Source: Coriobacteriaceae bacterium (GTDB lineage Bacteria; Actinomycetota; Coriobacteriia; Coriobacteriales; Coriobacteriaceae). From it: 64,000 nt of DNA. Below the pieces are notes generated by a model, which worked only from the letters and a program-made list of their open reading frames with translations, was not told the origin of the DNA and did not search any database. Location: the NCBI GenBank assembly GCA_902363125.1, contig CABIZD010000001.1, positions 124,001 to 188,000 on the forward strand, given 5' to 3'. A program made the position numbers and the translations under genes. Positions 25,447 through 33,836 of the stretch are shown here, in pieces (the stretch's first letter is position 1; every line of letters begins with the position of its first letter).

Positions 25447-26151
25447 GTGGGCATCAAAAAGAAGATCAAAAAGGAGCTTATCGGCACTTCCGATTACCCG
25501 TCGAATAAGATCTTTACGATCTCCAATTTCATCACCTTTACGCGCCTGATCCTCACCCTGGTATTTCTGTACCTGTTTGTGACGGATAACAACCGCGTCA
25601 TCGCCATCGTTATCTACGCCGTTGCCGCCTCCACCGACTGGATGGACGGTCAGATCGCCCGCATGACTAAGACGGTCTCGTGGCTCGGCAAGGTCATGGA
25701 TCCCATTTGTGACCGTGCGCTGCTGTTCACCGGCGTACTTGGGCTGGTGGTCCGCGGAGAGCTGCCCATCTGGGTCTGCGTGCTCATTATTGGCCGCGAC
25801 ATCTATCTGGGCATCGGCACGCTTATCGTGCGTCATTATCACCGTCGCCCCATCGATGTCGTCTTTCCCGGAAAGATTGCCACTGCACTGCTCATGACCG
25901 GCTTCTCGCTCATGCTGCTCGGGTTCCCCGTTATTGACGGCCTGCATCTTTTACCTTCAACCCTTACGGCCTTCCCGGGCCTCAACGGAAGCTCGGTGCC
26001 CCTCGGCATCTTCTTTGTGTACGGCGGCGTGATCTTCTCCATGCTCACGGCTGTCATCTATTCCATTAAGGGCGGAGTGGCCATTAAACAGGCTCTCGCG
26101 CATCCCGAGGACGAGGACATCGACTTTCTGAACCCTGAAATCGAAGACTGA
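25447..26151 (+). CDS. CDP-alcohol phosphatidyltransferase family protein
   Basis: An integral membrane enzyme of phospholipid synthesis, 234 residues. The full family signature is present: DWMDGQIAR, then G and two Asp in LGKVMDPICD. Several hydrophobic helices follow. I chose the GTG at 25447, preceded by GGGGGAG; upstream in-frame ATGs cross the 25.3-kb inverted-repeat region. A second member of this family (pgsA) lies at 46429-47067, so this one may make another lipid such as cardiolipin or phosphatidylinositol phosphate. The alcohol substrate cannot be read from the motif. Confidence 0.88.
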   Translation: MGIKKKIKKELIGTSDYPSNKIFTISNFITFTRLILTLVFLYLFVTDNNRVIAIVIYAVAASTDWMDGQIARMTKTVSWLGKVMDPICDRALLFTGVLGLVVRGELPIWVCVLIIGRDIYLGIGTLIVRHYHRRPIDVVFPGKIATALLMTGFSLMLLGFPVIDGLHLLPSTLTAFPGLNGSSVPLGIFFVYGGVIFSMLTAVIYSIKGGVAIKQALAHPEDEDIDFLNPEIED

Positions 26152-26217
26152 TTCGTTGGGGTATGATTACGTACGGTTCATTATTTGCGGCACGTCCGCG
26201 ATAAGTTAGGGGTTGTC

Positions 26218-26652
26218 ATGGACAACATGGTTAACAATATGCCTCAGAATGATAAGACTGCTGACGCTACCTGCGTGTTCCGCGTGCCTTCAAGCGACGT
26301 CACCGTTCCCGACCTCATGGCCAACGTGCGCATCACCGCCCCCGTTCTGTCCATTGTCAAGGGTCCGCAGACTGGTGCCGCCTTTGAGCTCGAGGACGAC
26401 GTGACCACCATCGGCCGCGATCCTGCGAACGGCATCTTCCTCAATGACATGACCGTTTCGCGCAGCCACGCGCGCATTATCCGCGAGGGCCTGGGTGCCC
26501 GCATCGAGGACCTGGGATCGCTCAACGGCACCTGGGTCGACGGTGCCATCGTCAATGCAGCCCCGCTGCACGACGGTTCTTCCGTCCAGATCGGTACGTT
26601 TACGCTCATCTACCACGAGAGCACGCCGGAGCGCATCGAAACCGGTGAGTAG
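26218..26652 (+). CDS. FHA-domain protein, GarA/OdhI-like
   Basis: A 144-residue protein with a single phosphothreonine-binding FHA domain (about 55-135: TIGRDPANGIFLND, SRSHARI, DLGSLNGTWVDG). In the flexible N-terminus, DATCVFRV puts a threonine (T18) just before C-VFR, matching the ETTSVFRA phospho-switch of GarA and OdhI. In those proteins, phosphorylation there lets the FHA domain fold back and releases its metabolic enzyme targets. A MerR gene follows three bases after the stop, the same pair as garA-MerR and odhI-ftsR in Actinobacteria. I chose the ATG at 26218; a TTG 11 codons upstream is possible. Confidence 0.85.
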   Translation: MDNMVNNMPQNDKTADATCVFRVPSSDVTVPDLMANVRITAPVLSIVKGPQTGAAFELEDDVTTIGRDPANGIFLNDMTVSRSHARIIREGLGARIEDLGSLNGTWVDGAIVNAAPLHDGSSVQIGTFTLIYHESTPERIETGE

Positions 26653-26655
26653 GGC

Positions 26656-27534
26656 ATGGCCGAACGCAACTATCTGAGTATCGGCCAAGTCGTCAACCTA
26701 CTTCGAGGCGCATACCCCGATCTTTCGAACTCAAAAATTAGATTTCTAGAAGATGAGGGGCTCATTACCCCTCATCGTACGCCTAAGGGATACCGTCAGT
26801 ACTCTAAGGAGGACGTTGATCGCCTGGAGGTCATCCTGCACTTGCAGAAGACCCGCTACATGCCGCTCAACGTGATTAAGCAGCGCTTGGAAAATGCCAC
26901 GGACCTGTCAACGCTCGCCTACGAGGTGGGCCTGCTGTCCGATGTTCCGCTTAAGACGGAACCCAAGGAAACTAAGCAAAAGTTGCATCCCATCGAGACC
27001 ATTCCCGATATGCTGGGCGTCGAGATCTCGTTTATCCGGTCGCTCGCCGAGAACGACCTCATTCGTATCATCAAGAGTCCGCAGAATCGCGAGCTCGTCG
27101 ATGGTCGCGATTTTCCAATCATCCGCTACTGCTCCGAGCTGTCGCGCTTCCATATCGAGCCGCGCAACCTGCGTCAGTACGTGTCTTCCGCCAACCGCGA
27201 GTCTTCGATGTTTGAGCAGGTGCTCGTGAGCATGCTCGGCATGGATACCTCCGATGACGAGCGCGACGCCAAGCTCGAGCGTGCGTTTAAGAAGCTTCAC
27301 GACCTGACCGAGGGTGTGCACACTGCGCTGCTCAAGAACCGCGTTTTTGAATCGCTCAACGCCGTGGTCGAGGACGCCGACATCGATGCACTCGATGAGG
27401 AAATCGCTCGCTCCGAGTCCACCAAGGCCAAAAACGAAGAAACTGCCGCGCCGGCTTCGCACGAAGATTCTCTCGTAAAGCCTCTCAAGGTCGTCGCCCC
27501 TTCGCAATCCGGCACCGTCACCGCGGGCAAATAA
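26656..27534 (+). CDS. MerR-family regulator, FtsR-like
   Basis: A 292-residue protein with an N-terminal MerR winged helix (LSIGQVVNLLR, KIRFLEDEGLITPHRTPKGYRQYS, 7-50). A second, longer domain with no visible effector-binding cysteines follows, and then a disordered charged tail. The length, the FLEDEGLI...PxGYRxY pattern and the position right after the FHA gene match the actinobacterial MerR regulators next to garA/odhI, one of which (FtsR) activates ftsZ in Corynebacterium. Target genes here are unknown. Confidence 0.85.
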   Translation: MAERNYLSIGQVVNLLRGAYPDLSNSKIRFLEDEGLITPHRTPKGYRQYSKEDVDRLEVILHLQKTRYMPLNVIKQRLENATDLSTLAYEVGLLSDVPLKTEPKETKQKLHPIETIPDMLGVEISFIRSLAENDLIRIIKSPQNRELVDGRDFPIIRYCSELSRFHIEPRNLRQYVSSANRESSMFEQVLVSMLGMDTSDDERDAKLERAFKKLHDLTEGVHTALLKNRVFESLNAVVEDADIDALDEEIARSESTKAKNEETAAPASHEDSLVKPLKVVAPSQSGTVTAGK

Positions 27535-27574
27535 CCGCTGCTGATATTTCGGCAACCCATTGAAAGGTCATGCA

Positions 27575-28105
27575 ATGTACGACTTCGAATCTCAAATCGT
27601 CGACATCCCCGACTATCCCGAGCCCGGAGTCATATTTAAAGATATCACGCCGCTCTTTGGCAATCCCGAGGCGCTCAAAGCCATGACCGATGCTCTCGCC
27701 GAGCATTTTGCCGGCATGGGAATCACCAAGGTCGTGGGTCCCGAGGCTCGCGGCTTTATGGTTGGCGTACCGGTGGCTGTGGCCCTTGGTGCCGGCTTTG
27801 TTCCCGCACGTAAACCGGGCAAGCTACCCCGCAAGACGGTGAGCCAGAGCTACGAGCTCGAATACGGCACCGACTCTATCGAAATCCATGCCGATGCCAT
27901 TACCTCTAAAGATACCGTGTTGATTCTGGACGACTTGGTCGCGACGGGCGGAACCGTCGAGGCAACAGGTAAACTTGTGCGAGATATGGGCGCAAAGCTT
28001 GTGGGCTACGGGTGTATCCTTGAGCTTGCGTTTCTCAACCCGCGCGAGAAGCTCACGCCGACTGACGACGATGTTGAGCTCTTTAGCCTGGTGACGGTGG
28101 AGTAG
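27575..28105 (+). CDS. apt: Adenine phosphoribosyltransferase
   Basis: Apt salvages adenine to AMP with PRPP. The 176-residue protein begins with the family strand IPDYPEPGVIFKDITPLF. It contains GPEARGF, the flexible loop KPGKLPRKT and the PRPP motif VLILDDLVATGGTV. I chose the ATG at 27575 with GAAAGG upstream; a TTG five codons earlier is less likely. Confidence 0.95.
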   Translation: MYDFESQIVDIPDYPEPGVIFKDITPLFGNPEALKAMTDALAEHFAGMGITKVVGPEARGFMVGVPVAVALGAGFVPARKPGKLPRKTVSQSYELEYGTDSIEIHADAITSKDTVLILDDLVATGGTVEATGKLVRDMGAKLVGYGCILELAFLNPREKLTPTDDDVELFSLVTVE

Positions 28106-28137
28106 CCGTTACCCTTAGTAACTGGAAAGGAAGCTAC

Positions 28138-29265
28138 ATGCGCACAGCAAACACGCACAAAAACATGGCACGCTGCGCTGCTACGGCAACCCTCGCTTGT
28201 GTTTTGGGCTTGGGCCTCGCGGCTCCTGCCTACGCCGATACCGCATCCGACCTTGCCGCTGCTCGTACGAAGCTCGAGCAGATCGGTACCCAAACCCAGC
28301 AGATTTACGATGAGCTCGCCACGCAGACGCAGGCGCTCGATCAGACTGCTGGCGAGATCACGCAAAAGCAGCAAGAGATCGCCGATGGTCAGGCCAAGCT
28401 CTCGACCTATGTCGCCGGCGAGTACAAGACCGGCGGTCTGAGCCTGCTTCAGGTTCTGACGGGCGTTGACGACCTGAGCGATATGCTCAACCGTCTGTTC
28501 TACTACGGCAAAGTTTCCGATAAGCAGGCTCAGACCATTCAAGACGTCAAGGAGCTTAAGCAGCAGCTCACCGATAAGCAGGCCGAGCAGGAGAAGAACG
28601 TCGCCGCCACGCAAAAGAAGGTCGACGAGCTTAACGCTCAGCAGGCTGAAGCCCAGAACGTTGTGAACTCCCTGGATTCACAGCTGCAGGCCGAGCTCGC
28701 TGCCGAGGCCGAGGCGAATGCCGCGCTGCAGGCGGGCATTAACGCCAGCACTGCCGAGAAGGCCACGGTGAGCAACGAGACTGCCGGTACGACCGAGAAC
28801 ACCAACAACGGTGGCCAGACCAGCAATAACAACAACCAGGGCGGCAACACTCCGGCTCCTACGCCGACACCCGCTCCGACGCCGCAGCCCTCCACGCCTG
28901 CTCCGGCTCCGACGCCTTCTGCTCCGAGCCAGTCCGTCGATGGCGGTTCTGTTGTCTCGCGTGCATACAGCAAGCTTGGTTGCGCTTATTCTTGGGGCGG
29001 AATTGGCCCGAACAGCTTCGACTGCTCTGGTTTTGTTAGCTATTGCCTCACGGGTCGCTATTGCCGCCTCGGCACCACCGGTACCTTTATGGGCTGGACG
29101 CGTGTGTCCGATCCGCAGCCCGGTGACGTTGTAGTCAACTCGTACCACACCGGCATTTACATCGGTGGTGGTCAGATGATTCACGCTTCAGACTACAACA
29201 CGGGCGTTATCATCAGCTCCGTTGCCGCCGGCATGAACAACAACTATATCTTCGTTCGCTACTAA
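28138..29265 (+). CDS. Secreted NlpC/P60 peptidoglycan hydrolase
   Basis: A 375-residue exported enzyme. It has a signal peptide (cleavage near AYA/DT at about 33), a long coiled coil (about 35-210) and a linker rich in Asn then Pro/Thr/Ala (about 215-262). The C-terminal NlpC/P60 domain has the catalytic Cys in FDCSGFVSYC and His in SYHTGIYIG. This is the layout of CwlO- and RipA-like endopeptidases, which cut stem peptides during growth and are controlled through the coiled coil. It has its own terminator downstream and probably its own regulation, because apt ends 32 bases upstream. Confidence 0.92.
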   Translation: MRTANTHKNMARCAATATLACVLGLGLAAPAYADTASDLAAARTKLEQIGTQTQQIYDELATQTQALDQTAGEITQKQQEIADGQAKLSTYVAGEYKTGGLSLLQVLTGVDDLSDMLNRLFYYGKVSDKQAQTIQDVKELKQQLTDKQAEQEKNVAATQKKVDELNAQQAEAQNVVNSLDSQLQAELAAEAEANAALQAGINASTAEKATVSNETAGTTENTNNGGQTSNNNNQGGNTPAPTPTPAPTPQPSTPAPAPTPSAPSQSVDGGSVVSRAYSKLGCAYSWGGIGPNSFDCSGFVSYCLTGRYCRLGTTGTFMGWTRVSDPQPGDVVVNSYHTGIYIGGGQMIHASDYNTGVIISSVAAGMNNNYIFVRY

Positions 29266-29288
29266 GTATTCAGATAAAGCAAACGGAT

Positions 29289-29327
29289 ATGGACCTCGTG
29301 GCTTTAAGTCATGGGGTCCATTCTTTT
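29289..29327 (+). terminator. Terminator after the NlpC/P60 gene
   Basis: ATGGACC pairs with GGTCCAT across an imperfect inner stem, and TTCTTTT follows. Confidence 0.75.
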
Positions 29328-29339
29328 GCCTTTAGTGCA

Positions 29340-29374
29340 GGCCGCTATCTAGTTTTGAATACTAGATAGCGGCC
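29340..29374 (+). promoter_or_regulatory. Palindromic operator candidate upstream of degV
   Basis: GGCCGCTATCTAGT (29340-29353) and ACTAGATAGCGGCC (29361-29374) form a perfect 14-bp inverted repeat around 7 bases. It ends where the -35 region of the degV promoter should begin, with a TATAAT -10 box at 29395-29400. Its core TATCTAGTTTTG-ATAC recurs upstream of the DUF1836 regulator gene (31020-31035), which suggests one regulator acts at both. Confidence 0.65.
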
Positions 29375-29394
29375 CAATCGGTCTGCAAGAAGGC

Positions 29395-29415
29395 TATAAT
29401 TGTTTAGGAACAATT
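29395..29415 (+). promoter_or_regulatory. degV -10 box and small inverted repeat
   Basis: TATAAT (29395-29400) is followed by AATTGTT (29398-29404) and AACAATT (29409-29415), a 7-bp inverted repeat at the likely transcription start. Confidence 0.5.
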
Positions 29416-29429
29416 AGAAAGGACCCTCT

Positions 29430-30296
29430 ATGAGCTGGGCACTTATCTCAGATTCAAGCTGTAACCTCCGCGATTGGCAACCGACCGCACCCCATACCAC
29501 CTTTGCATTTGCGCCCCTCAAAATTCGAGTGGGGGAGCGTGAATTCGTCGATGACCTTTCGCTCGATGTACATGAGCTCAATTGCGCTGTTCAGGCGGAG
29601 ACGAACGCTTCTTCGAGCGCTTGTCCCAGCGTAGGGGAGTGGGCCGAGCTCTTCAAATTGGCAGACAAGACCATCTGCATGCCGATCTCTGAGGGCGTGT
29701 CGGGCAGCTACAACGCGGCAGCCACGGCTCGCGATATGGTTCTTGCCGAGGAGCCCGACCGGCAGATTCATCTAGTCAATTCGCGCGCAGCTGGCGGCAA
29801 AATGGACCTCGTTTTCTTGCTGTTCGACCGCTATCTTGCAAGCAATCCGGATGTCTCATTCGAGGACGCTTGCGCATACTTCGATAGCCTTGAGCAGAAC
29901 AGCAAAATCCTCTTCAGCTTGTGCAATTACGAAAACCTGGCCAAAGCCGGACGCATCCCTAAGGCAGCCGGCGTCATTGCCAACAAGCTCAATATCCGCA
30001 TTTTGGGCACGGCGAGCGAGGCCGGTAAAATCGAACTCGTCGGGCACACGCGTGGCGAAAAGAAGATGCTCAACAAGATCATCGATACCATGGAAGCCGA
30101 GGGTTTTACGGGCGGCGAGGTCGTCATCGACCATGTGGAAAATGAGGCAGGCGCCCAGGCACTTGCCAGCCGCATTGTGGAGCGCTGGCCAGGCTCCAAG
30201 ACTATCATCATGCCCTGTAACGGGCTAGATTCATACTATGCCGAAATGCATGGGCTCATTATCGGCTACGGCATGGGCGTGGCTTCGGGCCAATAA
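29430..30296 (+). CDS. DegV family fatty-acid-binding protein
   Basis: A 288-residue DegV protein. Members such as FakB bind a fatty acid and present it to the FakA kinase for phospholipid synthesis. The family start SDSSCNL is present, together with the ISEGVSGSYNAA ligand-loop and the NYENLAKAGRIPKAAG segment. No fakA is visible in the window. A DUF1836 regulator gene faces it across a shared terminator, and the two genes share an operator-like palindrome. Confidence 0.9.
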   Translation: MSWALISDSSCNLRDWQPTAPHTTFAFAPLKIRVGEREFVDDLSLDVHELNCAVQAETNASSSACPSVGEWAELFKLADKTICMPISEGVSGSYNAAATARDMVLAEEPDRQIHLVNSRAAGGKMDLVFLLFDRYLASNPDVSFEDACAYFDSLEQNSKILFSLCNYENLAKAGRIPKAAGVIANKLNIRILGTASEAGKIELVGHTRGEKKMLNKIIDTMEAEGFTGGEVVIDHVENEAGAQALASRIVERWPGSKTIIMPCNGLDSYYAEMHGLIIGYGMGVASGQ

Positions 30297-30315
30297 AGTC
30301 CAACCAAGCAAAATT

Positions 30316-30360
30316 ACGGGCGGGACAAAGTGACAGCTGGCTCTTTGTCCCGCCCGTTTT
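30316..30360. terminator. Bidirectional terminator between degV and the DUF1836 gene
   Basis: ACGGGCGGGACAAAG and CTTTGTCCCGCCCGT form a 15-bp stem. TTTT follows on the plus strand and AATTTTG on the minus strand, which suits the two convergent genes. Confidence 0.9.
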
Positions 30361-30369
30361 ATACGTCGG

Positions 30370-30981
30370 CTAGCTATTAAATCCGTTGAACTTGAGATAG
30401 CTCATCAAGTAAGCCTTCGATACGAAGGATGAAACCGCACTGCGCACAAGCAGCGACTCGCGTGTGACCTGATGCGCTGTATCGGGTACAGGCGTCTGCT
30501 CGACGGAAAACGCCGCACGAATCGATGCCTCGAGCTGATCGACCACATAATCGAAGGCCGTCGGAGCATCGTAGCTCAAACGCTGAATATTAAAGAGCGC
30601 CTGCACCGCAGCAATAGGTAGCACCTGCTTAAAGATGCAGATAGCGATCAGACGGGCAATCTGCTCGCGGCCATATTGCTTTTTGACCGGAGCAGGCACC
30701 AGGCCGACCTTCACGTAGTTGTTGATCATCGATGGCGTAATGACGGGCTGCTCAACGCAAAGGGACAGCGGCTCCATCCACAGCGCAACATACTCAATAA
30801 CCTGGTCGCGATAGAGCGTCACATTGGGCAACTGGTCATAACGCGGCAGACACAACGTATTGAGTTTGCGCACGATTTCGGACTGAATGAATGCATCGGG
30901 CAGCACAGTGGGCTGAATATCCTCAGGCTTAATACTGACCGACGAATCGGACATTGGAATAACGTGTTTAACGTGGTTCAT
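30370..30981 (-). CDS. DUF1836 MerR-like regulator
   Basis: A 203-residue protein whose centre, with ITPSMINNYVKVGLVPAPVKKQYGREQIARL, matches the DUF1836 family, a MerR-like DNA-binding fold. GGAGGG precedes the ATG at 30981. Family members are often encoded beside degV genes. The core of the degV palindrome recurs 40-60 bases upstream of this gene. I infer that it regulates degV and itself, but no function is demonstrated for the family to my knowledge. Confidence 0.85.
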   Translation of the reverse strand: MNHVKHVIPMSDSSVSIKPEDIQPTVLPDAFIQSEIVRKLNTLCLPRYDQLPNVTLYRDQVIEYVALWMEPLSLCVEQPVITPSMINNYVKVGLVPAPVKKQYGREQIARLIAICIFKQVLPIAAVQALFNIQRLSYDAPTAFDYVVDQLEASIRAAFSVEQTPVPDTAHQVTRESLLVRSAVSSFVSKAYLMSYLKFNGFNS

Positions 30982-31018
30982 AAAGGCCCTCCGTTCATTT
31001 TCTATATTTTATTCTAGG

Positions 31019-31044
31019 TTATCTAGTTTTGCATACCACATAGC
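31019..31044 (-). promoter_or_regulatory. Operator-like half copy upstream of the DUF1836 gene
   Basis: TATCTAGTTTTGCATACCACATAGC (31020-31044) repeats the core of the degV palindrome with TATCTAGTTTTG and ATAC conserved and the right arm degenerate. It lies 39-63 bases upstream of the DUF1836 start, in or near its promoter. Confidence 0.55.
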
Positions 31045-31053
31045 CGGCAAGTA

Positions 31054-31095
31054 AAAGTGGTTGGACAACACATTGATGCATCGTCCAACCACTTT
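31054..31095 (-). terminator. Terminator of trxB
   Basis: AAAGTGGTTGGAC and GTCCAACCACTTT form a 13-bp stem around a 16-nt loop. On the minus strand TACTT follows. It lies about 40 bases after the trxB stop. Confidence 0.75.
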
Positions 31096-31135
31096 GTTTA
31101 AAGATAGCAACCTTACATAAGATATATTATCGTAC

Positions 31136-32074
31136 TTATCCACGGAGAAACGCGTATGCGCTCGTTGCCGCTATGGCTCCGTCCGAAACAGCGGTCACAA
31201 CCTGGCGTAAACGTTTGGAACGGATATCGCCAGCGGCAAATAGACCTGGCGTGCGGGTCGCCATGGATTCATCAGTCAGAATGCCGCCATCAGGCGCCAG
31301 GTCGACTAGATGCTCAACAAGCTCGGTATGTGGCTGCGTCCCCGTAAAGACAAAGATGCCAAACGAGCCGGGCTCAAATGACTCGGTATGAGTCTCGCCG
31401 GATGCATTGTCCTTAAAGGTAATCGTCGTTGGCATGGCTTCGCCCGATAGCTCCACAATACTAGTTTGGTACCTAACTGTAATATTGTCCTTTGCGAGTA
31501 CTTTCTGAACAACACCATCGGGCGCACGGAACTGGTCGCGGCGCAGCACGATGGTCACACTGCTGGCAATGTCGGACAGGAACAGCGCCTCTTCGCATGC
31601 CGAATTGCCACCACCGATTACAAAAACCTGCTTGCCGCGGAAAAACATGCCGTCACATGTTGCGCAATATGAAACGCCACGACCGCGATACGTATCCTCG
31701 CCTGCGAAACCTGCCGGACGCGGCGTGGCACCCATGCAAGCGATAACGCTCGAGGCCAGCGTATCGCCCATATCGTGATGCACCGTAAACAACGCTGCAT
31801 CGGCATCGTAATCGATACCCGTAACCATGCTCCATGTAACCTGTGCTCCCAGGCCCTCTGCATGCTGCTGAAAACGCTCGCCAAGTTCGGCGCCACTCAG
31901 GAGCGGGAAACCCGGATAGTTCTCGACCTCATTGGTTGTGGCGATCTGCCCTCCCGACATGCCCTGCTCAATCACGGTCGTCGTCAGGTTGGCACGCGCA
32001 GCATAAATGGCGGCAGCATAGCCCGCGGGGCCGCCACCGATAATCGCAACATCGATCGGCTTATCGGTAGTCAT
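31136..32074 (-). CDS. trxB: Thioredoxin reductase
   Basis: TrxB reduces thioredoxin with NADPH through FAD. The 312-residue protein has the FAD motif GGGPAGYAAA (13-22), the redox pair CATC (C137, C140) and the NADPH motif GGGNSACEEA. The C-terminal GDI motif (AAGDIR) is also present. I chose the ATG at 32074, preceded by GAAAGGAC; the open frame extends 25 codons upstream without a good ribosome site. No thioredoxin gene is adjacent. It is divergent from the glucosyltransferase gene. Confidence 0.94.
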   Translation of the reverse strand: MTTDKPIDVAIIGGGPAGYAAAIYAARANLTTTVIEQGMSGGQIATTNEVENYPGFPLLSGAELGERFQQHAEGLGAQVTWSMVTGIDYDADAALFTVHHDMGDTLASSVIACMGATPRPAGFAGEDTYRGRGVSYCATCDGMFFRGKQVFVIGGGNSACEEALFLSDIASSVTIVLRRDQFRAPDGVVQKVLAKDNITVRYQTSIVELSGEAMPTTITFKDNASGETHTESFEPGSFGIFVFTGTQPHTELVEHLVDLAPDGGILTDESMATRTPGLFAAGDIRSKRLRQVVTAVSDGAIAATSAYAFLRG

Positions 32075-32192
32075 GAAGCGTCCTTTCGTCGAAACGTTGT
32101 CGTTCTTTGCGCTCGTACCCAAATTTACGTGAACGTGACACTCATGCACTACAATGATAAATCCGTATTACAAAGCTGAAGGGGAGTTATCG

Positions 32193-33494
32193 ATGGACCA
32201 GGCGCAGACGAGTGACGACGCTCCCCTGCTCACGCACAGCACTCCCCAATCGGAGCAAACCACGCTCCTGGCTCAACAAAAACCTCTCGTGACCATCGTG
32301 CACGCCTCCGTTGGCTCGGGCCACAAGGCCGCCGCAAATGCGATAGCGCAGGCATTCGACCTCATCCGCGGCACCAATGGCATCCCCGAGGATATTGAGA
32401 TTGAAGTGCTCGATATCCTTGATTTTGGACGTATTAAATTCGACGGCAATAAGACCGCGGCTTCTTTTACGGGAGCCACGCGCCCCATTTACGACCTGAC
32501 CTGGCGATATACGCTTACGGGACATCTTCTCTGGGGTGGCGGAACGGCATGGTCGCGAATTATGTTCCCCGCCTTCAACGAATATATTCGTAGCCGCAGG
32601 CCCATAGCCGTGGTTGCAACGCACATCACAGCAGCCAATGTTGCCGCGGGCGCCCGCGTAATTACGGGTATCGATTATCCGGTCATCTGCGTACCGACCG
32701 ACTACGAAGTCGAGGGATGGTGGCCCCACAAGGACACCGATTTATTCTGTGTTGCCAACGAATTTATGGCCGAAACGCTGCGTCCGCGCAAGGTGCTCGA
32801 GACAAAGATTCGCATTACCGGCATTCCTATTCGCGCCGGATTCGACACGGATTACGATCGCGAGGAAGAGCTAGCTAAGTTCAACCTCCCCACCGACAAG
32901 ACCGTCGTGCTGGTAATGGCCGGTGCCAGCTTGCCTCAACCGTACGTTCGCTTTCGCGCGGAGATGGACCGCACCCTCCCCTTCCTACGCAGCTTCGAAG
33001 ACATGCACTTTGTCTTTTTGCCGGGCAAAGACGTGGAGTATGCCACCCGGCTGAAGACGCTCTTCGATGCCATGAAGCTCGAGAACGTCACGGTGTTGGA
33101 CTATGTTGACGACATGGCGGCCCTCATGCACGGATGCGACCTGGCAATCCTCAAATCGGGCGGACTCACGGTCACCGAGTGCCTATGCGCACATCTGCCG
33201 ATGATTCTGCTGGGCAAGTCCTATGGCCAGGAAAAGGCCAACACCACCATGCTCACCGGCATGGGCGCCAGCATGCATGTCACCACCGCACGAGAGCTCA
33301 TCGTTACCCTACGTCACTTGCACGACCATCCCGAATCACTCAAAGCCCTACTCATCAACGGCGAAGTACTACGCCGCCCCCACGCAGCCGAAGACATAGC
33401 CATCGCAACCATGGAGCTCGTAGGCAAACCCCAAAAGCGCAAACGAGCCTTCTGCCGCTTCTACTGGGGCGGCAAGCCAGCGCATATCCGCTAG
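32193..33494 (+). CDS. Diacylglycerol glucosyltransferase-like enzyme
   Basis: A 433-residue protein of the MGDG-synthase/UgtP group. The N-terminal acceptor half has VHASVGSGHKAAANAIAQAF. The C-terminal nucleotide-sugar half has VMAGASLPQ, KSGGLTVTE and GQEKANT. Such enzymes move glucose or galactose to diacylglycerol to make glycolipids and lipoteichoic acid anchors. The first 35 residues are a polar, probably disordered lead. AGGGGAG precedes the ATG at 32193. The sugar cannot be read from the sequence. Confidence 0.85.
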   Translation: MDQAQTSDDAPLLTHSTPQSEQTTLLAQQKPLVTIVHASVGSGHKAAANAIAQAFDLIRGTNGIPEDIEIEVLDILDFGRIKFDGNKTAASFTGATRPIYDLTWRYTLTGHLLWGGGTAWSRIMFPAFNEYIRSRRPIAVVATHITAANVAAGARVITGIDYPVICVPTDYEVEGWWPHKDTDLFCVANEFMAETLRPRKVLETKIRITGIPIRAGFDTDYDREEELAKFNLPTDKTVVLVMAGASLPQPYVRFRAEMDRTLPFLRSFEDMHFVFLPGKDVEYATRLKTLFDAMKLENVTVLDYVDDMAALMHGCDLAILKSGGLTVTECLCAHLPMILLGKSYGQEKANTTMLTGMGASMHVTTARELIVTLRHLHDHPESLKALLINGEVLRRPHAAEDIAIATMELVGKPQKRKRAFCRFYWGGKPAHIR

Positions 33495-33515
33495 CGTCTT
33501 TATGTCCGCTTACCT

Positions 33516-33580
33516 GCGGGAGGCCCCTATATATCATCCCATGCTCAAACATTCTCGCGGGGCGCTCGTATCCCTCCCGC
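33516..33580. repeat. Hairpin element, family 1, degenerate copy
   Basis: GCGGGAGG (33516-33523) and CCTCCCGC (33573-33580) enclose CCTATATATCATCCC and the left half of the family core, CATGCTCAAACATTCTCGC. The right half of the core is missing. Its right arm overlaps the left arm of the next copy. It lies just after the glucosyltransferase gene. Confidence 0.6.
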
Positions 33581-33678
33581 CCGCTTCTCACACATATCAT
33601 TCCATGCTCAAACATTCTCGCTTCGCTTCGCTCGCTGCGAAACTGCGCGTGGAACGATATGTGTGAGAAGCGGGCGGG
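33576..33678. repeat. Hairpin element, family 1, copy with 23-bp perfect arms
   Basis: Left arm 33576-33598 and right arm 33656-33678 are perfect reverse complements over 23 bases (CCCGCCCGCTTCTC...). Pairing continues for eight more base pairs after one mismatch. The 39-nt loop contains TTCTCGCTTCGC and GCGAAACTGC. The core matches the copy at 33837-33940 in the opposite orientation, but the outer arms are unrelated. No T run follows. Confidence 0.8.
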
Positions 33679-33716
33679 CGACTACTCGCTTGAAAACAAT
33701 AATCAATCTTTCTGAT

Positions 33717-33759
33717 AAGCAGATGCGGCAAAGGAACAGTCCCTTTGCCGCATCTGCTT
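33717..33759. other. 18-bp perfect hairpin between the two family-1 copies
   Basis: AAGCAGATGCGGCAAAGG (33717-33734) pairs exactly with 33742-33759 around a 7-nt loop. No U-rich tail follows in either direction, so a terminator role is uncertain. The rest of 33679-33836 shows nothing recognisable. Confidence 0.65.
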
Positions 33760-33836
33760 GCTGCAATTAGTTTCTTTGGTTCGCCTTCGCAGCTTCTAAT
33801 ATGAGGATTCGGCGCAGCTGGTAGTGCGTAAACGTA

